In this document: one piece after another, positions 60,368 through 64,000 of the stretch
Layout: every line of letters starts with the position of its first letter
How positions within the stretch are numbered: position 1 is the stretch's first letter
Source: Manduca sexta
Taxonomy: Eukaryota; Arthropoda; Insecta; Lepidoptera; Sphingidae
Direction: 5' to 3'
Length of the DNA: 64,000 nt
NCBI RefSeq assembly: GCF_014839805.1
Contig: NC_051129.1
Span: forward strand, 2,852,001 to 2,916,000
Notes under the pieces: generated by a model
The model's database searches: none
What the model saw: the letters and a program-made list of their open reading frames with translations, nothing else
What the model was told of the DNA's origin: nothing
Program-made: the position numbers and the translations under genes

Positions 60368-60603
60368 TTCGGTGGAGTAGTTTTATTACGTTCGCGGGGT
60401 ACCACACCGTACGGACGTCCTGGGTTTGAATAAAAGGTTGAAAACAGTGATATTTTGATTTTTCTATTCAGTATCAGCCGAGAGTATGAAATTTGTACAT
60501 GACATGGCGATGGACTGGCCCCATATCGCATTATGGGACGGAACAAAGTTATTGGTAAAAACTAGATGCCGTAGTTGCGTATCCCTTCGGAAATAAAGGT
60601 GTA
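60368..60603 (+). mobile_element. SINE family A, diverged
   Basis: Head ttcggtggagtagttttatt, B-box-like cctgggtttgaat, body tttctattcagtatcagcc, then atcgcattatgggacgg. Tail near tatcccttcggaa. Confidence 0.6.
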
Positions 60604-60907
60604 ATATGAGGTATTTGTTTAGGTTGCTCTCCTGGTGGTTGGTAATCAGTGTTAAATCTCTTGAGATTGAGAAACAGAGTACCAAATTGCATTACAAATT
60701 ATAGATGCGTACAGAGATGGACTTTCGCGTTCAGAATATCCACATACTTATTGTTAGTTTTTCCTGCGCACACAAAAGTTCTATAGACATCTTTATACCG
60801 GTAAAGTGAATAAGACTTAGGAATACTAGAATACCTAAGTCTTTAAAGGCAGCGCGTCCGGCACGCTTATCATATTTTTAGAAGCTATCCATTCAAAAAT
60901 TGTTAAT

Positions 60908-61315
60908 TTAAATATATATAACTCAAAGGTGACTGACTGACATAGTGATCTATCAACGCACAGCCCAAACCACTGGACGGATCGGGCTGAAATTTGGCAT
61001 GCAGGTAGATGTAATGACGTAGGCATCCACTAAGAAAGGGTTTTGATTAATTCTACCCCCAAGGGGATAAAATGGGGGATGAAAGTTTGTATAAATCTTC
61101 TTAGATTTTCGACTAATTGAACTGAAATTAAAGATTGGAGCTACTATGATGAAGACGTTCGCTTAAATAAAATTTTGATAAATTCAACCCCCATGGGAAT
61201 AAAATTAGTTTGAACCTACCAGTACCGGGAAATTATGTAGCAAGACTTTTATCATACAATGGACTTTTATCCCAGAAAACTCCTTCACGCTGGCAAAGCC
61301 GCGAGCAAAAGCTAG
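60908..61315 (+). mobile_element. Helitron-like element with intact 3' end
   Basis: Contains ctcaaaggtgactgactgac, cactggacggatcgggctga and two blocks of accccca-type runs. It ends agccgcgagcaaaagctag (CTAG at 61312-61315) followed by T. The 5' TC end is not clear. The 3' end is nearly the same as that of 14288-14576, although the body differs. Confidence 0.6.
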
Positions 61316-61470
61316 TACATTATAAATAAAGAAAAAAAACATATATTTCTACAATGTTTATTTTGGTTGTTTTAAATTGTTTTATAATATTGTGGTTTGT
61401 TTCAATAATTTTATAGTAAAAATGCCACTTAAATTGTTAATTTTGTTGATCTCTTCCTAAAGTACCTATA

Positions 61471-62012
61471 CAGTAGAATCCGGTTATAACGACGGCCAAG
61501 GCACCGGTGATATTACGTCGTAATAACCAGAAGTCGTACTAAACAATCAATTTTTATTTTTTGATAATCACATATTTAATATATATTTTTAATACATTTT
61601 AAGGCGACCAGCTGACAAAAAGAAACATTGAGACATGTAAAAATATTTATTTCTTTTAAATTAGAATACGCGGTACACACATACGGTGCATACTGCATAC
61701 ACGCGCAAATAAGGAATTGTAGTAAAATAAGCAGTCTCATTAGTCCGCGATGCAAAGTGGGTACACAGGTAGGAAATAGCTTCTATTATTTTTCAATTCA
61801 ATTTGTTTGTTTACACGTCAACGCACGTCGTTACAACCGGACAATTGTGTGGAATTACGTTGTTAAAAGTAGTCGGCTGTTATAAGCGGAGTCGTAATAG
61901 ACGGAGGTACTTTCAAAGTGATTAAGTTTTAAAACCAAACATATGCCTATAGTTACGTCGCTCAAAACGGATGGTTGTTATATGCGAAGTGTACGAAACG
62001 GGCTACGCTGTA
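61471..62012. mobile_element. Possible Tc1/mariner-pogo-like non-autonomous element
   Basis: Starts cagtagaatccggttataac after TA and ends cgggctacgctg before TA, giving possible TA target sites and weakly inverted ends. The interior repeats gtcgtaataac-like and gttataagcgg-like half-sites in both orientations. Evidence for the class is weak. Confidence 0.35.
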
Positions 62013-62794
62013 TATCATTTTAACTAATAGATAGACCATTTAAAAAGAAAAGTTTTCGTAGTTTAAATTATACAAAAAGAGCTAAAATTTGGTTTTTAAA
62101 GAAATTCGTAAATCTTTGCATATTCTTGCCCGTAACTCGTGTGTCGTTAATATATAGAAGGATTACTCAAGGCTGAGTGCTCAGGGGAGGATCTTAAGTT
62201 TTTTAGCAATACATTTACCTACAAAGAACGCAAACAAAAATTATTACAATACAATGTTCGACCTTCAAAACATTTCCAGTGGATACAAGTAATATACAAA
62301 ACTTGTTTATTAATATTTTATTGATCAGTGTGAGGCTACTAATCAATCATAAGAATATAAAATTAATTGTTATGTCGATATGTAAATATTAACGCCTGAT
62401 GAAATAAGTATAGCAATTTATTGCGCCTTCAGAAATATTTATAGCAATAGGTTACGTTAAGGTACTTTTAATATGCATGTGCAACAGTAGCAGATTTATA
62501 AAATCAATGCTAATATTGTTTTTTTTTATATAAATTGCTTTACTTGTGTGTGACGATGAAAGTAATATTATAAAGAGGAAAAGTTTGTGGGTTTGTTTGT
62601 AGGTTTGTAGGGGAGAGTCTCTGGAACAACTGAACCTATTTTTAAAATTATTTCATTAATCCACATTACTCTGAATGCTATGGATCCATATTTTATAAGT
62701 AGTAACTATTTAATAATTCAACGCTGTCATAGCATGGTCATAATGTTTAGCCATAATTAATCACAGCAATTTCAGGAAATAATACGACATAAGA
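62013..62794. other. AT-rich DNA with a Helitron-like trace
   Basis: A piece near 62565-62690 (gtttgtgggtttgtttgtag, ccacattactctgaatgc) resembles the Helitron-like copies. No end is preserved. Confidence 0.4.
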
Positions 62795-62975
62795 TTTAGC
62801 CGACTTCAAAAAAAGGAGGAAGTTCTCAATTCGACTGTATTTTTATGTTTGTTACCTCAGAACTTTTGACTGGGTGAACCGATTTTGATGATTTTTTATA
62901 ATTGAAACCTGGTGCTTCTCGTGTGGTCCCATATTTAAATTGTTGTTGGACTCTTGACTTCGGAGATACATTAGA
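62795..62975 (+). repeat. Interspersed repeat starting agccgacttcaaaaaaagg
   Basis: Contains agttctcaattcgactgtat, acctcagaacttttgactgg and tcgtgtggtcccatatttaa, a motif string I know as a very common lepidopteran repeat. Single copy here, boundaries approximate. Confidence 0.5.
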
Positions 62976-63933
62976 AAACTGTTAAAATTACTTATGTCGT
63001 CAACTATACTGATTTTTACTAACACAAAAAGGCAAAAAATAAAAATGTTTTAACAAGAAAATATCGATGGCTCCTACGTATATAATCGTATCCCACAATT
63101 TTGCTGTTTTTACTTTTTTGTGTTTTCTAAATGAACTAGATGAGTTCCATGAACTGTATAAATTTGAAAGTCAAATATTGAAAATTAAGTATTTTAGATT
63201 TCCGTTTTCTATCGTATGTTGTTTTTGCATGCGACGTACCTAATCGTATTTACTTTGGCCACATTTTACGGGGGAAAAGGGTCAAGCGCCGTGCGTCGTA
63301 TGTATCACTTACCGGTCGATACGTTGAGCATACGCATGTTCGAACCTAAAATATTAGTTTAACTCGATGTGAGCATTATTGATTCGTTCTACTAGAAATA
63401 TGTAATTACATATTTCTACCTATCAAGAAATATTCACGAACACAAAAACTCTGTGTTATTTGCTTGTGGATTGGTTTAAAATGACGACAATGTTTGTAAC
63501 GTTGTAAATAAAAATGAAGAGGATCACTGCATTTCAAACAATTACACTGAAAACAGGCTATTGGGTAAGTCTTTTTTAATTATATTTGTAATATTTACGC
63601 AGTTTATTATAAAATACAATTTTTAGTAATGCTTATTAATCAAATCAAGTAAGAATATCGTTAGTAGCACATACGATTATGTACGTTATTTTTTTTTTTT
63701 AAATTATATTGCATGTAACACATACATTTTTTTACAGCGATCATTATCGAAAGTTATTTATCGTATCTAATACATGCAATATTTTATTTAGTTCGCACAA
63801 AAGTGTTTACTATCGTATTTATAACTTAATATTATTTACGTTGCTCTATCTCTTATCGTAACTATCAATACAATAGTATACATGGAACTCAACAAAAATA
63901 ATGCTGTCTTATGTCAGTTTTTTAATGTTTCAG
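62976..63933. other. AT-rich DNA with one perfect palindrome
   Basis: No gene seen. tagaaatatgtaa at 63393-63405 and its exact reverse complement at 63406-63418 make a 26 bp palindrome without a spacer. Confidence 0.6.
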
Positions 63934-64000
63934 TCTCTCCGTTACCAGCCGGGGCCAAACTTATTGAAATTTTAGCCCTTTCTGAACTCTTGGGCGAAGA
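63934..64000 (+). CDS. Possible partial coding exon at the window edge
   Basis: Follows the acceptor-like ttttttaatgtttcag. One frame is open to the window end and reads SPLPAGAKLIEILALSELLGE. The minus strand of the same segment is also open for 28 codons to a TGA, so coding direction is unsettled. Product not recognised. Confidence 0.25.

Overview
This is AT-rich animal nuclear DNA, most likely from a moth or butterfly. It has tRNA-derived SINEs, Helitron-like elements ending in CTAG beside a short GC hairpin, Harbinger-, hAT- and other TIR-type MITEs, and a decayed Jockey-like LINE, packed between long AT-rich stretches. There is no bacterial-style gene packing. The order-level assignment rests on recognising the repeat families, not on a database search.

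Only one gene is well supported. It is an intronless-looking + strand reading frame at 1154-6922 coding for a cysteine-rich protein of 1922 residues. The protein is built from a duplex module of two related halves. A central block of 13 in-frame copies, each exactly 273 bp (91 residues, up to 22 cysteines), spans 2846-6394 and is flanked by diverged copies of the same module. It has no signal peptide or membrane segment, and I do not recognise the family. It is the best candidate here for something undescribed.

From 9186 on, the window is dominated by repeats. The segment 9186-17999 recurs in direct orientation at 22206-30905, starting at the first base after a run of exactly 500 N (21706-22205). 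The copies differ almost only in homopolymer length, plus one deletion of about 95 bp at a poly-C tract. This looks more like two versions of one locus placed in series by the assembler than like an old tandem duplication.

Between the first copy and the gap (18000-21705) lie a SINE, a LINE remnant with two in-frame stops, and a TATA-containing promoter-like sequence cut by the gap. From 30906 to 64000 the sequence is mainly intergenic or intronic, with MITEs, SINEs and Helitrons. Weak hints of host genes there are a GC-rich possible 5' exon on the minus strand (57995-58257, ending in a good donor), a 51-codon exon-like frame at 38092-38247, and an exon-like frame at the right edge. No pathway or operon logic links these features.
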